A stretch of DNA of 64,000 nt from Clostridium sp. C8-1-8 (GCF_009928445.1 NZ_JAABNO010000001.1:1-64000); one strand, 5' to 3'; counted from the stretch's first letter, positions 9,120-19,623 are shown. The notes: a model not told the origin generated them from the sequence alone. Made by a program: numbers and translations.

Positions 9120-9190
9120 ACTGTCTAGGAACCGGCCGTGAATGATAGGGAAACCACAAAGTACCAATGAAAAAGAACCTCTCTTTTTCT

Positions 9191-9527
9191 TAGTAAAGTA
9201 TAGTTTTTTCTACATAAAATAAGCAATATCAAGGGCTTACAATGGACTTATAGCATAAATAGTAAAGAAATAAATCTTATTTGCCTGCTAGATTTTCCTC
9301 ACATATATTTCAAAAGTTAGATTGAGTAAAAACAAAATAGACTCACCTACTATATTTTTCTCGTATATACTTCTAGGTCATGTTTAATAACATTTTTGAA
9401 ATTAAGTGGTGATTAAAGCATAGTATGGACGACCAACTAATTTCAACACAGCACTTTAGCATATCATAAAATTAATATAGCAAAAAAGGTCGGCGAAAAG
9501 GTTTTCGTAACCAGAAATTTTTATCTT
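9191..9527 (+). repeat. R1 dispersed repeat, copy 2, interrupted by a MITE
   Basis: The left part (to about 9373) matches the R1 middle blocks: AGTAAAGAAAT, then TGCCTGCTAGATTTTCCTCA, with a second shorter version of that block (CACCTACTATATTTTTCTCG). The right part (about 9479-9527) matches the R1 tail: GCAAAAAAGG, then GGTTTTCGTAACC and a T run. Between them sits the MITE at 9374-9465, so the R1 copy was there first. Confidence 0.6.
9374..9465. mobile_element. MITE-like element, short copy inside R1
   Basis: Imperfect terminal inverted repeats: the left end reads AGGTCATGTTT ... TTGAAATTAAGTGGT, and the right end read in reverse is TGCTAAAGTGCTG ... TTGAAATTAGTTGGT. The inner TTGAAATTAxxTGGT is shared with the copy at 54065. 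It has no coding content. Confidence 0.6.
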
Positions 9528-10009
9528 ACAATGATTACCTGTATAAATTAATTCTTTTAGAAAGTATAATTGGAAGCTGATAAAAGATTACAACCTTAAG
9601 GAGTAGTTTAGCAATATTAGCCTAAATATAAAGTGTTAACTTTTTTAAAACACTTGAATATATATGTATGTATCAGTATAGATCGCTTAAGTAATTAAGA
9701 GGTTTTAGCTGATATATAAATATTTAAAAAAATTCATGAATATTTTTTGATAATAATACATAAATATACAAAGTTGTTTGGTGATTTCATAAAGGTACAT
9801 TTTTCCAAGCAATCAATGTAAAAAATCACTTTAATTATTATTACGTTATGATATAATGGAAACTATGGACAAGTGCTTTATTTAGTGAATTTTGACAATA
9901 TGTGATGTATAAATTTGTTGAAATTTGTAAGGCATTATTTGGATAATTGTTCTTTAGATAGGGGAATTTATATATATATTATAAAATATGTGAGCAAGGG
10001 TGAAGTAGT
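9528..10009. other. Non-coding leader region of murA
   Basis: About 480 AT-rich bases before murA with no credible gene. A TATAAT box at about 9850-9855 has a weak -35-like TTTAAT 16 bases upstream and may be a murA promoter. Otherwise I see nothing I can assign. Confidence 0.35.
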
Positions 10010-11272
10010 ATGGAAAGGTTAGTTATAAATGGAGGCTACAAGCTTAGGGGAAGAGTAGAAATCGCTGGTGCAAAAAATGCAGCTGTAGCTATATTACCCG
10101 CAGCTATATTAGCAAGTGAAGGAAAATCTTTAATAGATAATATACCGGACATTGAGGATGTTCATTGCTTAGAGAGAATACTTAAAGGCTTAGGCTGTTC
10201 AGTAAACAAGATAGATAATAATACTTTAGAAATAGATGCAACAGATATAAACACACTAGAGGCATGCACTGCAGATGTTAGGGCAATGAGAGCTTCTTAC
10301 TATTTTATAGGAGCTTTGCTTTCAAGATTTAAGAAAGCTAAGGTAGACTTACCTGGAGGCTGTCCTATAGGAGTTAGACCGATAGATCAGCATATTAAAG
10401 GCTTTGAGGCTATGGGAGCAGAAGTCATTATAGAGCATGGTGCAGTTAATATTAAGGCAGATAGACTTGTAGGAGCTAATATATTCTTTGATGTTGTAAG
10501 TGTTGGAGCTACTATAAATGTTATGATAGCAGCAACTATGGCTGAAGGAGTAACTGTTTTAGAGAATGTTGCGAAGGAACCACATGTAGTAGATGTAGCA
10601 AACTTCTTGAACTCTATGGGAGCAGATATAAAGGGTGCGGGAACAGATGTTATAAGAATAAGAGGCGTTGAGTCCATGAAGGGCTGTAATTATAGTGTAA
10701 TACCTGACCAAATAGAGGCTGGTACTTTTATGATAGCAGCAGCTGCAACTAAAGGTGATGTTACTTTAACAAATGTAATCCCAAAACATCTTGAATCAAT
10801 TTCTGCAAAGTTGCTTGAAGCTGGCGCGATAGTAGAAGAAGGCGACGACAGTATTAGAGTAGCTGTTGATAAACCACTAAGAGGAGTTAGCATAAAGACA
10901 TCTCCATATCCTGGTTTTCCAACAGATGTTCAACAGCCTATGTCTACGCTTCTTTGTGTTGCAGGCGGTAGAAGTATGATAACAGAAACAATATGGGAAA
11001 GCAGACTAAAGCATCTTGATGAACTTAAGAAGATGGGTGCATCTGTTAAGGTAGAAGGCAAGGTTGCTGTTATAGAAGGAGTAAGCAAGCTTACTGGAGC
11101 AATAGTAAAAGCTACAGATTTAAGAGCTGGAGCTGCTATGGTTATAGCTGGCTTGGTTGCTGAGGGAAGAACTGAAATATGCAGTATTGAGCATATTGAC
11201 AGGGGATACCCACATATAGAAAAGAAGTTTAGAGAACTAGGTGCGGATATATACAGAATAGAAGAAGAATAA
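10010..11272 (+). CDS. murA: UDP-N-acetylglucosamine 1-carboxyvinyltransferase (MurA)
   Basis: Catalyses the first committed step of peptidoglycan synthesis: transfer of enolpyruvate from PEP to UDP-GlcNAc in the cytoplasm. The 420-aa length is standard. Key residues are visible: Lys22 in GAKNAA, and the catalytic Cys118 in the loop [10 protein letters not shown]. Having Cys there predicts fosfomycin sensitivity at this enzyme. Low-GC Gram-positives often have two MurA paralogues; I cannot tell which one this is. The start follows a GGGTGAAG site. It is the first of a plus-strand cluster with the WalJ-like gene 26 bases downstream. Confidence 0.95.
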   Translation: MERLVINGGYKLRGRVEIAGAKNAAVAILPAAILASEGKSLIDNIPDIEDVHCLERILKGLGCSVNKIDNNTLEIDATDINTLEACTADVRAMRASYYFIGALLSRFKKAKVDLPGGCPIGVRPIDQHIKGFEAMGAEVIIEHGAVNIKADRLVGANIFFDVVSVGATINVMIAATMAEGVTVLENVAKEPHVVDVANFLNSMGADIKGAGTDVIRIRGVESMKGCNYSVIPDQIEAGTFMIAAAATKGDVTLTNVIPKHLESISAKLLEAGAIVEEGDDSIRVAVDKPLRGVSIKTSPYPGFPTDVQQPMSTLLCVAGGRSMITETIWESRLKHLDELKKMGASVKVEGKVAVIEGVSKLTGAIVKATDLRAGAAMVIAGLVAEGRTEICSIEHIDRGYPHIEKKFRELGADIYRIEEE

Positions 11273-11298
11273 AAAAATAGAATCATGGGGGAAGAAGC

Positions 11299-12090
11299 AT
11301 GATATTTTGCTCATTATACAGTGGCAGTAGCGGTAATAGTATTTTTGTACGCTCTGATAGCGGTAAGATACTTATTGATGCCGGGCTGCCAGGAAAGAAA
11401 ATAGATGAGGCTTTAATTGCAATAAAAGAAAATCCTTCTGAGATAGATGGAATATTTATAACCCATGAGCATTCAGATCATATAAAAGGAATAGGTGTTT
11501 TATCTAGAAAGTATAATATTCCAATATACGCAAATGAACAAACTTGGAATGCTATGGAGAGTCTAATAGGTAAGATAAAAGAAGATAATATTAGAATTAT
11601 AGATAAGAGAAGTGTTGTTGGAATCAAGGACTTAGAGGTTAAGTGCTTTAATATACCCCATGATGCGGCAGGACCTATGGGGTATACTATAAGATCAAAG
11701 GGAAAGGCTGTAAGTGTAGCTACTGACTTTGGTACTTTTACAGAAGAGATAAAAGAGAATATAAAAGATTCTGAGGTTATACTTTTGGAGAGTAATCATG
11801 ACATACAAATGCTTAAATACGGGCCATACCCATATCCTTTAAAAAGAAGAATATTAAGTGAAATAGGGCATCTTTCCAATGAGGACTGTGGAAAGGCTAT
11901 TGTAGATATATTAAAGGATGAGCCTAAAAAGATAATTTTAGGACATTTAAGTAACACAAACAATCATCCTGACTTAGCTTTCCAAACAGTTTTAAATGTT
12001 TTAAATGACAACAATATAAGTGATGGTAAGGATGTTTATTTAACTTTAGCGGATAGACATAAACCAAGTAGTTATATCGAACTTAAATAA
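11299..12090 (+). CDS. walJ: WalJ/YycJ-like MBL-fold hydrolase
   Basis: The 263-aa protein has a metallo-beta-lactamase fold with the motif THEHSDH near residue 55, SVATDFG as the metal-bridging Asp, and LLESNHD and GHLSN later. It matches YycJ/WalJ, a probable exonuclease-type hydrolase linked to coordination of cell division with DNA replication in Firmicutes. Its place between murA, the CxxH/CxxC peptide and rlmH resembles the Bacillus yyc-yyd neighbourhood. The RBS GGGGGAAG precedes the ATG. Confidence 0.85.
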   Translation: MIFCSLYSGSSGNSIFVRSDSGKILIDAGLPGKKIDEALIAIKENPSEIDGIFITHEHSDHIKGIGVLSRKYNIPIYANEQTWNAMESLIGKIKEDNIRIIDKRSVVGIKDLEVKCFNIPHDAAGPMGYTIRSKGKAVSVATDFGTFTEEIKENIKDSEVILLESNHDIQMLKYGPYPYPLKRRILSEIGHLSNEDCGKAIVDILKDEPKKIILGHLSNTNNHPDLAFQTVLNVLNDNNISDGKDVYLTLADRHKPSSYIELK

Positions 12091-12113
12091 CTAATTAAGA
12101 AAGGTATGATATA

Positions 12114-12281
12114 ATGAGCAGTTATATTGAGAAACTAAGTTGCGAAGATCACGTTGACATGGCTATAGATGAGTACATAGATGAGTATGAAACTTTTCCA
12201 AACCTTGAAGGTATTGATGAGGGAAAGTGTAGTTATTGTGAATTAAAAGCTATATATAAAATCAGCGGCAGCGCCTCGTAA
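12114..12281 (+). CDS. CxxH/CxxC small protein (YyzF/BA_5709 type), 55 aa
   Basis: A 55-codon frame with CEDHVDMAIDEYIDEYE near the start and CSYCELKAIYKI near the end. The CxxH ... CxxC pair and the AIDE run match my memory of the small zinc-finger-like family found close to rlmH and walJ in Firmicutes. The function is unknown. It starts 23 bases after walJ with the RBS GAAAGGT, so it is probably in the same operon. Confidence 0.75.
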   Translation: MSSYIEKLSCEDHVDMAIDEYIDEYETFPNLEGIDEGKCSYCELKAIYKISGSAS

Positions 12282-12404
12282 AGATAACACAAATTAATAT
12301 TGATGTTTTAAGGCATATTACCTATATTTTATATGAATAATATGCTTTATAATTATGGATTAACATATAATTTTCGTATAAGTAGCAAAATTATAATTAT
12401 AATC

Positions 12405-12433
12405 TTGAAAAACATAAAAGTAATTAGTATAAT
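12405..12433 (+). promoter_or_regulatory. Sigma-A type promoter for the SEC-C gene
   Basis: TTGAAA (12405-12410), a 17-base spacer and TATAAT (12428-12433), 35 bases before the ATG of the next gene. Both hexamers and the spacing are close to consensus. Confidence 0.7.
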
Positions 12434-12467
12434 TTCAATAGAATAACAATAAGAAGGAGATATAAGA

Positions 12468-12971
12468 ATGAGTTTATATAGTCAATGGACAGATATGGTT
12501 GTAGAGTATGTTAAAACTAAAGGAGAAGAGGCTTTTTGGGTAGAGTACAGTGATATAGAAAGAAGAGTATATACTGACTTACTTGCAGCTCATAATACAG
12601 TAAAGAAATCTACTATAGCAGAGTTAGCTAAAACTTATAACACAACAACAGAATTTATCATGGGATTCGTTGATGGTATAAACGAAAGTCTTAAAAATCC
12701 ATATGATCTTGAAACTGTAGAAGCTGACCAAGAATTAGCTTTCGATATTAACTTTGAACAACTATACTTTAACATGTTAGATGCTAAGGCTGACTATCTT
12801 TATGAGCTTCCACAATGGGAAGGAATATTCTCAGCAGAAAAGAGAAAAGAGATAGCAGTTCAATATAGAGAATCAAAGATTGTTAGAAATGAAAACAAGA
12901 TAGGCAGAAATGATCCATGTCCATGTGGAAGTGGAAAGAAGTACAAGAAGTGCTGTGGTAAAGCTGAATAA
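12468..12971 (+). CDS. SEC-C motif protein
   Basis: A 167-aa protein with a helical N-terminal body and a C-terminal SEC-C zinc motif [14 protein letters not shown]. This metal-binding tail is shared with SecA and many small proteins of unknown role. The N-terminal part is a stand-alone clostridial family that I cannot assign a function. The start is certain: AAGGAGATATAAG precedes the ATG, and the promoter at 12405 fits. Confidence 0.75.
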   Translation: MSLYSQWTDMVVEYVKTKGEEAFWVEYSDIERRVYTDLLAAHNTVKKSTIAELAKTYNTTTEFIMGFVDGINESLKNPYDLETVEADQELAFDINFEQLYFNMLDAKADYLYELPQWEGIFSAEKRKEIAVQYRESKIVRNENKIGRNDPCPCGSGKKYKKCCGKAE

Positions 12972-13026
12972 TTAGATTACTATGTTTAGCTATTACTTAG
13001 GTTTTGCAATATCAGATATAGAGAGA

Positions 13027-13057
13027 AAGTTCAGTGGATTTACTACTGGGCTTTTTT
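13027..13057 (+). terminator. Terminator after the SEC-C gene
   Basis: AAGTTCAGT pairs with ACTGGGCTT (two G-U pairs) and is followed by five or more T. Confidence 0.65.
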
Positions 13058-13071
13058 GTTTATTAAGACCA

Positions 13072-13245
13072 GTATGAACTTCTTACTTGCTAAACCTTTT
13101 AATATTAAGGATTTGGAATAGTTATGTATTGTGAACAGTAAAAAAGATTATGCTGCCTACCAGATTATCCTCATATGAATTTGGAAAGGCAGATGCGCCA
13201 AAGGTTTACTAAGGAAGGTAGGTTTAGTAAGTTTTTATGTATAGC
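13072..13245 (+). repeat. R1 dispersed repeat, copy 3
   Basis: Blocks shared with the other copies: TTGCTAAACC, GAACAGTAAAAAAGATTATG, GCCTACCAGATTATCCTCATAT and GGCAGATGCG, ending in a hairpin (TTTACTAA / TTAGTAAG) with a T run. It lies between the SEC-C gene and the chemoreceptor gene. Confidence 0.7.
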
Positions 13246-13467
13246 AATTCTCTTAAAAAGTATTATGAAAAAGACTCACATTTTTGGTATATATGATTAA
13301 AATAAAAAAATAACAAGGATAGTGCAAAAGCATTAATAAATTAGCGAAAATGACGATAATTATATATATAATTTGCAGATACGTGCGTCCATAATTAAAG
13401 AAGCGTCAATGATGTTACAAGATGGAGGCTGTTATGCTACTATATAGATTAACATTAGGAGGATGCT

Positions 13468-15465
13468 ATGAAGAAAGAAAAACAAAAGAATAGTCTAGGT
13501 TTAAAGAGCATAAGAGTAAGATTAGTTATAGTAATGATATTAATTTGCCAAATACCATTATTAATCTTCGCTCTAGTAGCAAATCATCAATCGAGAAGTA
13601 CATTGGATAATAAACTTAGAGTAACTACTACTCAAGAAATTGACCTAACCAATAAACTAGTTGACAACTATTTTACCATATTCTCTACTGCGGTTGATGC
13701 AGTATCAGGGTTGGATAGCATAAAAAGTGATGATGATAATGTGGTTATGGGAACTCTTAAGACATTTCAGGAAAAGAACACTGATATAGGAAGTATATAT
13801 ATTGGACGTGCTAATAAAAAGATGCTTATATATCCTGCAGCACAGCTTCCAAGTGGGTATGATCCTACTTCTAGACCTTGGTATACAGATGCAATGAATA
13901 ACAAGGGGAAGATTACTTTCAGCGCACCATACAAAGATGCAGCTTCTGGGGGGATGGTAATATCTTTATCAAAGACTGTTGAAAAAGACGGACAAATAAT
14001 AGGCGTAGCAGCTATAGACTTAAACTTAGATAAGTTATCTAAGAGTCTCTCTAACATAAAGGTTGGAGAACAAGGCTACATTTATATTTGCGATAGCCAA
14101 GGTGTATTAGTTTCTCATCCTAACAGCAAGATTATAGGCACAGATGAAGCTAAAAAACAGAGTTACTGGAGTAATGTTGAGAAGAGTCAAAGTGGCTTTG
14201 AACCTTATACATATAATGGTGATAAAAAGTTTGTAAGCTATGACAGAAATAAAGTTACTGGATGGATAGTATTTGCTTCAATGAATGAAAGCGAACTTAC
14301 AAAAGATACTAAAGCATTAACTAATGTTTCCATAATTGATATGGTGTTAACTTTAATATTAAACATTATGTTTGCAGTTGGTATTAGTAACTTTATAGCT
14401 AAAAACATAAACATAATAAGAAATGGTCTTAATAAGGCAGCTAACGGTGACTTAACATATAAAGTATCTATAAAATCAAAGGATGAGTTTGGTCAGTTAG
14501 CAGAAAGCTTTAACGAGATGTCTGATGGCATGCATAATCTTATAGGAGAAGTTAAAGAGTCCTCCTTAGTAATGGAAAAGACAGCAGTAACCATATCAAC
14601 TATGAGTGAAGATGTAGCTACAGCGGTCAATGATGTTGCTAAGACTATAGACCAAGTAGCTTCAGGAAGTTCAGAACAAGCTCATGATATAGAGCAAGGA
14701 GTTTATGAAGTTCAACAATTAATAACTGAGCTTAAAGAAATGTATGACCAAATAGATACCATGACAAACCTAGCTATGGTAACTCAAGAAATGACTGAAG
14801 ATGGAATAACAACTATGGATGTTTTAAGTGAGAAGTCAGTAGAAACCAATAAGTCTTCTGAAAACATAGAAGATGCAGTAAATGATATGACAAGCTCCGT
14901 TGGAACTATTAAGTCCTTCACTAACATAATAAATGAAATAGCTGAACAGACAAATCTTCTAGCATTAAATGCAGCTATTGAGGCAGCTAGAGCAGGAGAA
15001 GCTGGTAAAGGCTTTGCAGTTGTAGCTGATGAAATAAGAAAGCTTGCAGAACAAGTAACTGAATCTACTAAGGAAATAGGATCAATAATCGATTTAGTAG
15101 ATGGAAAGTCAAAGAATGCTATTAAGGCAATGTCTAGCACAAAAGCAGCTATAAATAGCCAGTCTGATTCTGTAGATCAAACTAAGAATAACCTTCAAAA
15201 TATCTCTGAATATATGAAGGAACTATCAAAGGCTATAAAAAATGTTAAAGCATCAATAGATGGGGTTAATAAGAGTAAGGATCAGATAATGGAAAGCATG
15301 CAAAACATGTCAGCAATATCTGAAGAAACTGCAGCTAGTACGGAAGAAGTATCAGCATCTACTGAGGAAATAGCGGCAACTATGGATGAGTTTAACCAAA
15401 ACTCAACAATACTAAAGGATATATCTATTAACCTTGAAGAGAAGATAGATAGATTTAAGCTTTAG
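13468..15465 (+). CDS. Methyl-accepting chemotaxis protein with dCACHE sensor
   Basis: A 665-aa transmembrane chemoreceptor. The first membrane helix is at about 17-38, and an extracellular double-CACHE domain (about 45-275) contains [11 protein letters not shown] and GVAAIDLNL, typical of small-molecule sensing. The second helix is at about 285-308, followed by HAMP (about 310-360) and the signalling hairpin with the conserved tip [20 protein letters not shown]. It relays to CheA/CheW and implies motility. The ligand cannot be read from sequence. The RBS AGGAGG precedes the ATG, and a terminator follows. Confidence 0.92.
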   Translation: MKKEKQKNSLGLKSIRVRLVIVMILICQIPLLIFALVANHQSRSTLDNKLRVTTTQEIDLTNKLVDNYFTIFSTAVDAVSGLDSIKSDDDNVVMGTLKTFQEKNTDIGSIYIGRANKKMLIYPAAQLPSGYDPTSRPWYTDAMNNKGKITFSAPYKDAASGGMVISLSKTVEKDGQIIGVAAIDLNLDKLSKSLSNIKVGEQGYIYICDSQGVLVSHPNSKIIGTDEAKKQSYWSNVEKSQSGFEPYTYNGDKKFVSYDRNKVTGWIVFASMNESELTKDTKALTNVSIIDMVLTLILNIMFAVGISNFIAKNINIIRNGLNKAANGDLTYKVSIKSKDEFGQLAESFNEMSDGMHNLIGEVKESSLVMEKTAVTISTMSEDVATAVNDVAKTIDQVASGSSEQAHDIEQGVYEVQQLITELKEMYDQIDTMTNLAMVTQEMTEDGITTMDVLSEKSVETNKSSENIEDAVNDMTSSVGTIKSFTNIINEIAEQTNLLALNAAIEAARAGEAGKGFAVVADEIRKLAEQVTESTKEIGSIIDLVDGKSKNAIKAMSSTKAAINSQSDSVDQTKNNLQNISEYMKELSKAIKNVKASIDGVNKSKDQIMESMQNMSAISEETAASTEEVSASTEEIAATMDEFNQNSTILKDISINLEEKIDRFKL

Positions 15466-15484
15466 AATATAATAATTTAATTTA

Positions 15485-15524
15485 TATAGCACTGAATTAT
15501 AATGATTCAGTGCTATATTTTTTT
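15485..15524 (+). terminator. Terminator after the chemoreceptor gene
   Basis: Perfect stem TATAGCACTGAAT / ATTCAGTGCTATA followed by seven T. Confidence 0.9.
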
Positions 15525-15536
15525 ATTCCGTTTTAT

Positions 15537-15700
15537 ATTCCTACCTCTGACAGGGCTATAATTGCATTTGTTATAGTATAGGAAGATATTTCGCTTATAA
15601 AGCTTTCTACTTCTGAAAGATCTCTACTGTTAGCTTTATAGCTTTTATAACCGCCTGTCAGAACTTTGGAACCATGATGGATCTAAAGCCGGTTTGCAGT
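15537..15700 (-). pseudogene. Probable gene remnant
   Basis: On the minus strand an open frame without a start reads VLTGGYKSYKANSRDLSEV and continues for about 25 more residues to a TAA. A neighbouring frame just upstream reads GFRSIMVPKF and then stops, as expected for a frameshifted C-terminal fragment. I do not recognise the family. The upstream part of the gene is missing. Confidence 0.3.
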
Positions 15701-15810
15701 ATAAAACAGGGTATAATATTTCAAGTATATGTAAAACTATATTCTTATAATATATAATAGGAAATATATGTATGTGAGTTGCTTGATAAAAGGAGGGTAA
15801 TAAAATCAAT

Positions 15811-16221
15811 ATGAAGAAAAGGGATTTAAAACCGCTAAAATTTTGTTTCTTACCCCTCATTACTGTTGCTGTATTTGTGTTAATAGGATTATTTAAACAA
15901 AGGTCAATCTCTGCAGTTGAAGGACAACACCCTACAATGACTGGTGCAATTGCCTTATTAGTGTGGTCTATTAGAGGAGTATATGTAGCAGTATTAATGG
16001 CTATATATTTTTCTATGTTAGACGTAAAGCTAGGTAAAGCAACTAATCTAATGATTCTATTTTTATTAGTAGCATTAAATATTCCATTGATGAGATATAT
16101 GGAGCTATTAGTTTATCTTCCTTTAGCAGTAGTTATATTACCTATAGTCAATCTATTTGCCTTTTTACCTGCCGTAGTTAAGAGGAAGGTTGATGATAAG
16201 ATTGATGAAGACAGTAGGTAA
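15811..16221 (+). CDS. Membrane protein of unknown function, 136 aa
   Basis: Three or four hydrophobic helices (about 10-27, 45-67, 78-95, 98-122) between short charged ends (MKKRDLKPLK and KRKVDDKIDEDSR). I recognise no family. The RBS AAAGGAGGG is good, though 13-14 bases from this ATG. It stands alone between the chemoreceptor and the LUD gene. Confidence 0.6.
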   Translation: MKKRDLKPLKFCFLPLITVAVFVLIGLFKQRSISAVEGQHPTMTGAIALLVWSIRGVYVAVLMAIYFSMLDVKLGKATNLMILFLLVALNIPLMRYMELLVYLPLAVVILPIVNLFAFLPAVVKRKVDDKIDEDSR

Positions 16222-16339
16222 CATTTCATATTAAAATTTATAAAAGTAACTTCTTTGAATTAATGAAAATATTGTGTTTTGAAAAACTTATATTACACTA
16301 CTAAAGATTTTTGAAGACAAGTCTTTCGATAAAATCATA

Positions 16340-16413
16340 TTAATTCTTTGCGCAAGCTAATCTAAGCATCGGATGACTGACCGTGAATTTCAACACAGTA
16401 CTTTAACAGAGCC
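16340..16413. mobile_element. MITE-like element, partial copy
   Basis: The sequence from GCGCAAGCTAATCTAAGC to the right end TTTAACAGAGCC is the reverse complement, nearly base for base, of the left part of the complete MITE at 54065-54198. The matching left terminal repeat is not recognisable, so the copy is truncated or decayed. Confidence 0.65.
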
Positions 16414-16503
16414 ATTAAGTAAAGATGAAGTCCTTATGGAAAGCATTGGAATGTTAATTATATGATATAATTAGTTATAATATTTAAGGTTGGGGGAGTA
16501 GCT

Positions 16504-17145
16504 ATGGATTCAAATGTGTGTTGGTCAAATGAGAAAAAAATAGAGAGAACAATAGAGGCTTTAAGCAAGAATAACATAAACGGATACTATATACAAAGTA
16601 GAGACGAGCTATTAGAGAAGATTAAGGAATTAGTTTCTGAAGGTGCTACAGTTAGCTGTGGAGGATCGGCAACCCTTACGGAACTAGGCTTATTAGAGCA
16701 TCTTAGAAGTGGCAGATATAACTTTTTAGATAGAGCTGTTAAGGTAATTACTGAAGAGGAAAAGAAGGAGATTCACAGAAAGACCTTTAGTGCAGATGCT
16801 TTCTTTACCAGCACTAATGCTTTAACAGAGGATGGTCAGTTATTCAATGTAGATGGCGGTGGAAACAGAGTTGCAGCTATGCTTTTTGGCCCAGATAAAG
16901 TTTTAGTTATATGTGGAGTTAATAAGATAGTAAAAAATATTGAAGAAGCCATTGAAAGAAACAAAAGAGTATCAGCACCTATAAATGCAAAGAGGCTTAA
17001 TAGAAACACTCCTTGTGCTAAGGTAGGTTATTGCATGGATTGCAGCAGTAATGATAGGATATGCAACGAGTATACTGTTATAAAGAGACAAGGTGACAAA
17101 ACTAGGATGCATGTATTGATTCTTAATGAGAGCTTAGGGTATTAA
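16504..17145 (+). CDS. LUD-domain protein (LutC/YkgG-like, DUF162)
   Basis: A 213-aa cytosolic protein of the LUD (lactate utilisation) family. Family features include VSCGGSATLTELG, the SADAFFTSTNALTEDGQL segment and the VDGGGNRVAAMLFGP loop, then VLVICGVNKIV. The C-terminus has a Cys-rich stretch (CAKVGYCMDCSSNDRIC) that could bind a metal or cluster. Lactate operons have lutABC together; here it is alone, as in many Clostridia, so its substrate is uncertain. The RBS GGGGGAG lies before the ATG. Confidence 0.8.
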   Translation: MDSNVCWSNEKKIERTIEALSKNNINGYYIQSRDELLEKIKELVSEGATVSCGGSATLTELGLLEHLRSGRYNFLDRAVKVITEEEKKEIHRKTFSADAFFTSTNALTEDGQLFNVDGGGNRVAAMLFGPDKVLVICGVNKIVKNIEEAIERNKRVSAPINAKRLNRNTPCAKVGYCMDCSSNDRICNEYTVIKRQGDKTRMHVLILNESLGY

Positions 17146-17161
17146 ATAGTGAACTTTATTT

Positions 17162-17200
17162 AATAGGGTAGTATCACTATGATAGTGGTACTATTCTTGT
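17162..17200 (+). terminator. Probable terminator after the LUD gene
   Basis: TAGTATCACTAT pairs with ATAGTGGTACTA with little loop. The downstream T tract is weak (CTATTCTTGTATTT). Confidence 0.45.
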
Positions 17201-17335
17201 ATTTAAGCGCTAGTCAAGCTACTTGACTTATCGAATAGAGTCGCTTTATAATAAAAATGGAAAAATAATGTCGTAAACATTGACTTTAGAAAACGTTAAC
17301 ATGAGATCTGGTAGTTATTTTAAAAGTAACATATG

Positions 17336-17432
17336 AGGCTTTGTTTTATGAGGGTGTTGGATTAATTGTTAAGTGGTTACTTAAGTGCAATTATCATTGG
17401 CATTGAGCCTACACTGTATTAAAACAAAGTCC
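17336..17432. mobile_element. MITE-like element, divergent copy
   Basis: The left end AGGCTTTGTTTTATG ... TGTTGGATTAAT is matched by the right end read in reverse, GGACTTTGTTTTAATAC ... GTAGGCTCAAT. An internal TTAAGTGGT block agrees with the other MITE copies. There is no coding content. It lies in the 430-base gap before the LPXTG protein; the rest of that gap shows nothing I can assign. Confidence 0.5.
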
Positions 17433-17574
17433 TTTTTATAATAGTTAAGAGAAGAGGTGAAGGATATTTTCGGTTATAGCATAAATGTAATAAAGGGGAT
17501 AAGCTTAACTGAAAATAAAAGTAATAACATTTAGCTTATTAAAAATTATGATTTAAAGCAAAAGATAGGGGATT

Positions 17575-19623
17575 ATGAATAACATGAAAAAGAGAAAGAA
17601 AATAGTTAGTCAAATAGTTACTACAGTTATATCTATGATATTTTTATTTAGTATCATTTCACCAGTGAATGTATCTGCTTTAGCTGTATTTACCACAGAA
17701 CAGAGTATAGCTTTACATCAATTAAATACTGCTACTGAGCCTAAGGCTGTTAGAGCAGCAGTTGAAAATCCAAAGCTAGGTATTGATTTAAGCCAATATA
17801 GTACTTTTTCAAATGAACAAAAAGATTATTTAGCTACAGTTATAGGAAGAGAAAATTCTCGAAATACTCGACTATTCTCTAGTCCTGAATCAGTAGAAGG
17901 TTATGTTAATTGGTATGTAAACCAAGTGACTGAATATACAAAACAATTAGCAAAGATACAGATAAAATTTGACTATAATGATGATGCAGATCATGTCAGA
18001 TCACGTATGAGTTTACCTAAACTATATAATAGTGTAATTTACGTTAGGTGGACAAGTGATAAACCTGATGTAATATCTACAACAGGTGTGGTTAAAAGAC
18101 CGGCATATGGACAACCAAATGAAGTTGTTCATTTAACTGCTAATAGTATAGATGGAGGCGGATGCCCTATAACTGATACTAGAACCTTAACGGTATTAGC
18201 TGAAGAAACAGCTCCACAACCACAAATAACGCCATATCAAGCAGCAGTAGATGCTGTTATGAATGCATATATTGTTCCTAACTTGAAAGTTGCAATAGAA
18301 AATCCTATATTACATATAGATTTAGCTAGATATAAGTATAACAAGTTATCTAGTGAGATGAAGAATAATTTGCTACTTGATTTATTGCATGACATACAGG
18401 GTAGAAAATTAAGTAATATTAATGAAGTGATTTCTGCATTTAACAAATATACTTGTAAGTCAATAATTAATGATGCTACAAAACATTTAGACATAGTTTA
18501 CGCAGAAGGTGATAGCAAGGAAAGTGTTACAAAAAACTTAGGACTTCCTACAAATTCAACATATGGAGCTTCAGTAACATGGGAAAGTAATACTGTGAAT
18601 TATATAGAAACTAATGGTACAGTACATAGACCAGTTGGGGATCCTGTAGCTGTAACATTAAAAGCTACTATGAAAATGGGAGATGAAATAGCACAATTAG
18701 ATTATCTTGTTAATGTAAAAGGTGTTCAAATCACAACAGTTCCAGTGGTACCATCAATTCCTACTAATGATAACGAGGTGGAGAAATCTGTAGACAATAA
18801 TCCGACTAGCACACCTGCTGAGGTGAAATTAAATACTACTAAAGATGGTAATAAGGTTAATGCTACTGAAAAAGTAGATGCTATAAAAGATGGAAAAGAT
18901 ACTTTGATGATTAAGTCAGATGAAGTTACTATGTCAATTCCAGAAAAGGTTATATACACAGATGGATTGAATGGTTCAGATTATATCAAAGTAACACAAG
19001 AGATATTGCCTTCAGATAGAGCAAAAGAATTATTTTCAAACCTTCCAAGTAATGTAGCTCCATTGAGGGATGCTATTAATTTTACAATGCAGTTATTTGA
19101 TAGTAATAACAAATTAATTAAAGATATACATGAATTTGCTAATGGTCAGAAGGTTAAGATAGTAATAAGTTTAACTGAAGATCAAATAAAGAATGTAGAT
19201 ACAAGCAAGTTAAGTATGTTTTATTTTGATGAAGCCAAGAAACAATGGGTTGAAATGGGAGGACGCTTTGATAAAGAAAATATGACATTTACTTTTGAAA
19301 CTCCTCACTTTACAAACTTTGCTATAATGACAAAGGTTGCAGCGAATACAACGCCTACAAAGGTAGATATATCTGAGGTATTACCTAATGCTGCAACGCC
19401 TACAAAGATAGAGACGCCTGAGGTTTTGCCTAATGCTGCAACTCCTACAAAAATCGAGACATCTGAAGCATTACCTAGTACTGCAACGCCTACTAAAATA
19501 GAAACACTTAAAGTCTTACCTAAGACTGGTTCAGCTTTAGATTTTAATGCAATGTTAATAGCTGGTGGTGCTTTAGTTGTATTAGGTGGGTTCATGCTTG
19601 TTAGAAGAAATGCTGCTAACTAG
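17575..19623 (+). CDS. LPXTG-anchored surface protein with atrophied Ig-like repeats
   Basis: A 682-aa exported, wall-linked protein. It has a basic signal peptide (about 1-36, ending near NVSALA), two repeats each formed of a helical segment and a beta domain of the atrophied bacterial Ig type (YNSVIYVRWTSDKPDVISTTG at about 150 and YGASVTWESN at about 325), a threonine-rich linker, a beta-rich region (about 430-590), a 15-residue repeat tract (EVLPNAATPTKIETP and variants, about 595-650), and the sorting signal LPKTG, a hydrophobic helix and a VRRNAAN tail. The start shows no perfect RBS (GGGGATT), and MNNMKKRK allows two ATG starts. The ligand is unknown. Confidence 0.82.
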   Translation: MNNMKKRKKIVSQIVTTVISMIFLFSIISPVNVSALAVFTTEQSIALHQLNTATEPKAVRAAVENPKLGIDLSQYSTFSNEQKDYLATVIGRENSRNTRLFSSPESVEGYVNWYVNQVTEYTKQLAKIQIKFDYNDDADHVRSRMSLPKLYNSVIYVRWTSDKPDVISTTGVVKRPAYGQPNEVVHLTANSIDGGGCPITDTRTLTVLAEETAPQPQITPYQAAVDAVMNAYIVPNLKVAIENPILHIDLARYKYNKLSSEMKNNLLLDLLHDIQGRKLSNINEVISAFNKYTCKSIINDATKHLDIVYAEGDSKESVTKNLGLPTNSTYGASVTWESNTVNYIETNGTVHRPVGDPVAVTLKATMKMGDEIAQLDYLVNVKGVQITTVPVVPSIPTNDNEVEKSVDNNPTSTPAEVKLNTTKDGNKVNATEKVDAIKDGKDTLMIKSDEVTMSIPEKVIYTDGLNGSDYIKVTQEILPSDRAKELFSNLPSNVAPLRDAINFTMQLFDSNNKLIKDIHEFANGQKVKIVISLTEDQIKNVDTSKLSMFYFDEAKKQWVEMGGRFDKENMTFTFETPHFTNFAIMTKVAANTTPTKVDISEVLPNAATPTKIETPEVLPNAATPTKIETSEALPSTATPTKIETLKVLPKTGSALDFNAMLIAGGALVVLGGFMLVRRNAAN

